Shown piece by piece: positions 60,426-64,000 of a DNA stretch of 64,000 nucleotides. The stretch comes from Acidipropionibacterium virtanenii (GTDB lineage Bacteria; Actinomycetota; Actinomycetes; Propionibacteriales; Propionibacteriaceae), in contig NZ_CP025198.1 of NCBI RefSeq assembly GCF_003325455.1, forward strand, positions 2,728,001 to 2,792,000. Reading direction: 5' to 3'. The stretch's first letter is position 1, and the number at the start of each line of letters is the position of its first letter. Under the pieces are notes generated by a model. That model had not been told where the DNA came from. It saw only the letters and a list, made by a program, of their open reading frames with translations, and did no database searches. Both the position numbers and the translations under genes were made by a program.

Positions 60426-61352
60426 GTGAACAGGGTGGCGGATCAGCCCACCGCGCCCCTGAGCGGGCGGGCGCGCCGCGGCCACGGCGCGCCCGGGGAG
60501 CCGCGCCGGGTGGCGTGGCTCTACATCCTGCCCGGGTTTCTCATCTACGGGCTGTTCCTGCTGTATCCGTTGATCCGTTCGGTCCAGATCTCGCTCTACG
60601 ACTGGGACGGGCTGACCCTGGGCACCTGGGCGGGGCTGGGAAATTACGCGAAGGTCTTCACCGATGTGTCGCTGCGCGGCGCCTTCGGCCACGCCCTGGT
60701 GCTGATGGTCTTCTTCGCGGTGCTGCCGTTGGTGATCGGGCTCGTCCTGGCCGCCGTCATCAACCACGGGAAGGTGCGGGGACTGTCCTTCTTCCGCACC
60801 GTCATCTTCCTGCCCCAGGTGGTCGCGATGGTGGCGATCGGCGTCGCCTGGCGCCACATCTACGAACCCGACGGGCCCCTCAATCAGGCTCTGCAGGGGA
60901 TCGGGCTGGGTGCCCTGGCACGCGCCTGGCTCGGCGACTACACGTGGTCACTGCCGGCGGTGGGGTTCGTGGGGACGTGGTTCGAGATCGGGCTGGTGAC
61001 GATCCTCATGCTGGCGGGAATGTCGCGCATCGGCCGCGACCAGTACGAGGCGGCCCGGCTCGACGGTGCCGGGCCGGTGCGCGAGTTCTTCGCGATCACT
61101 CTGCCCTCGGTGCGCGGCGAGACGGCGGTCGCGCTCACCATGACGGTCATCGCGGCCCTCAAGACCTTCGATCTGGTCTACATCATGACCAAGGGAGGGC
61201 CCGGCAATCAGACCTCGGTGCCCTCCTACGAGGTCTACCACCGGGCCTTCGAACTCGGGAATGTGGGCACCGCCGCGGCCATCGGCGTCGTGCTCACCGC
61301 CCTCATCTTCGTCATCTCGGTGGGCATCCAGCGGCTCGGGAGGCAGGACTGA
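60426..61352 (+). CDS. Sugar ABC transporter permease (MalF/UgpA-like)
   Basis: 308 residues with six membrane segments, LYILPGFLIYGLFLLYPLIRSVQISLYDWDGLT at the start and the EAA loop YEAARLDGAGPVREFFAITLPSVRGE. It is 45 bp after the broken binding-protein gene; GTG 60426 has a G-rich stretch ahead but no clear SD. The N-terminal 33 residues are basic and Gly/Pro-rich. Its stop overlaps the next ATG (TGATG). As with the other importer, no ATPase is encoded here. Confidence 0.9.
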   Translation: MNRVADQPTAPLSGRARRGHGAPGEPRRVAWLYILPGFLIYGLFLLYPLIRSVQISLYDWDGLTLGTWAGLGNYAKVFTDVSLRGAFGHALVLMVFFAVLPLVIGLVLAAVINHGKVRGLSFFRTVIFLPQVVAMVAIGVAWRHIYEPDGPLNQALQGIGLGALARAWLGDYTWSLPAVGFVGTWFEIGLVTILMLAGMSRIGRDQYEAARLDGAGPVREFFAITLPSVRGETAVALTMTVIAALKTFDLVYIMTKGGPGNQTSVPSYEVYHRAFELGNVGTAAAIGVVLTALIFVISVGIQRLGRQD

Positions 61353-62149
61353 TGCGCACCAGTCGCAGCGAGACCCTCGTCAACTACCTCATCCTCGGGA
61401 TCTTCGCGCTCTTCGCGCTCGCTCCCCTGGCGACACTTCTCTCCTCGGCCCTGGGCCACGACACCGGCGCCCCGGGAGGCGTGGCGAATTTCGCCACCGC
61501 CTGGACGCAGGGCCACTTCGGCCGCTCGATGGTCACCAGCATCGTCGTGTCAGTGATCGTGGTCGTGGTGGCGACCACGGCGTCGATCATGACCGGCTAC
61601 GCCTTCGGGACCATGCGGTTCCGCGGCTCCACGCCGGTCTTCTACCTCTTCCTGCTGGGCATGATGATGCCCTCGGAGGCCATCGTGGTGCCGCTCTACT
61701 TCGACCTGCGATCCCTGCACATGACCGACACCATCTGGGCGATCGTGCTGCCCCAGACCGCCCAGTCGATCGCCTTCGGCACCTTCTGGCTGCGCGCCTA
61801 CTTCCGCACCTCGAGCCGGGAGCTGGTGGAGGCCGCCCGCCTGGACGGCCTCAGCTCCTGGCAGACGCTGTGGCGGATCGTGGCGCCGGTGGGCCAGCCG
61901 TCGATCCTCACCCTGGTGGTGCTGGAGTTCATGTGGACGTGGAACGAGTTCCTCATCCCGCTGGTGATGGCCAGCTCGGAGAGCCTGCGCACCGCACCCC
62001 TGGGCCTGGCCTTCTTCCAGGGCCAGTACACCCAGGGGTTCACGCTGCTCGCCGCCGGCGCGGTGATCGTGGCGCTGCCGGTGGTGATCGCCTACGTCTT
62101 CCTGCAGCGCCACTTCATCGCCGGGATGACGGAGGGTGCGGTCAAGTAG
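61352..62149 (+). CDS. Sugar ABC transporter permease (MalG/UgpE-like)
   Basis: 265 residues, six membrane segments, ending in FLQRHFIAGMTEGAVK as MalG-type permeases do. The EAA loop is VEAARLDGLSSWQTLWRIVAPVGQPS. ATG 61352 overlaps the partner stop by one base. It completes the channel of the second importer. The gene ends just ahead of hairpin B5, which converges with clpB. The likely ATPase is a shared one encoded elsewhere. Confidence 0.92.
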   Translation: MRTSRSETLVNYLILGIFALFALAPLATLLSSALGHDTGAPGGVANFATAWTQGHFGRSMVTSIVVSVIVVVVATTASIMTGYAFGTMRFRGSTPVFYLFLLGMMMPSEAIVVPLYFDLRSLHMTDTIWAIVLPQTAQSIAFGTFWLRAYFRTSSRELVEAARLDGLSSWQTLWRIVAPVGQPSILTLVVLEFMWTWNEFLIPLVMASSESLRTAPLGLAFFQGQYTQGFTLLAAGAVIVALPVVIAYVFLQRHFIAGMTEGAVK

Positions 62150-62164
62150 ACGGCCGCCGAGGTC

Positions 62165-62204
62165 GTGTAGGAAATGTGGGCGTCATTTCCCACACTTCCT
62201 ACAC
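62165..62204. repeat. Hairpin repeat family B, copy 5
   Basis: GTGTAGGAA-A-TGTGGG pairs with CCCACA-C-TTCCTACAC around CGTCATTT. It lies between the convergent permease and clpB genes, so it could end both transcripts. Confidence 0.85.
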
Positions 62205-62224
62205 ATTCTCAGCGGGCCACCCGC

Positions 62225-64000
<1,776 letters not shown>

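Overview
This is high-GC DNA from an actinobacterium. The gene set (class E-type sortase fold, LemA, glycine-betaine ABC transporter with CBS domains, YhgE/Pip exporter with its own ATPase, HAIR-controlled Hsp20, many GTG starts and 1-8 nt gene overlaps) fits the Propionibacteriaceae, perhaps Acidipropionibacterium. The genus is inferred; no rRNA or other marker gene is present. No rRNA, tRNA, CRISPR array or intact insertion sequence was seen.

Region 1 (1-14002) is a cell-surface polysaccharide locus. It holds the end of a CpsD-type tyrosine kinase, a Wzx-like flippase, a secreted beta-helix protein, a multipass GT39-like enzyme, four further glycosyltransferases, a CDP-alcohol phosphatidyltransferase and a TagD-like cytidylyltransferase. 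One glycosyltransferase (8427-10373) is fused to a PIG-L deacetylase. A 90-bp leader is duplicated in front of two of the genes.

Region 2 (14161-24777) is envelope and housekeeping: LemA, a sortase-fold protein lacking its catalytic His and Cys, a Pro-rich membrane protein, a spermidine-synthase-like protein, an aminotransferase, a proVWX betaine importer with two tandem binding proteins, and a small SEC-C protein.

Region 3 (25004-41221) is accessory. It has a DUF559-like nuclease, twin DUF4352 lipid-anchored-like proteins, an HTH plus degenerate-methylase protein directly ahead of a complete type I restriction-modification operon (hsdM-hsdS-hsdR), a lower-GC patch with three unrecognised genes, two CopG-type antitoxin-like genes and a hipBA module with three operator-like sites at exact 28-bp spacing.

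Region 4 (41274-62149) is mostly sugar use. A LacI-regulated importer has GH1 and GH2 glycosidases; a DeoR-regulated set has a GH4 enzyme, a PfkB kinase and a second importer. Both importers have a one-base frameshift in the binding-protein gene. Between them lie a QorB-like reductase, a TetR-ABC-YhgE export operon with twin operators, hsp20, and a collapsed nuclease pseudogene. The window closes with most of clpB (minus strand).

Two families of dispersed intergenic hairpins (A: three ~66-68 bp near-perfect palindromes; B: five ~40-54 bp hairpins) mark many gene ends and probably act as terminators or as small mobile repeats.
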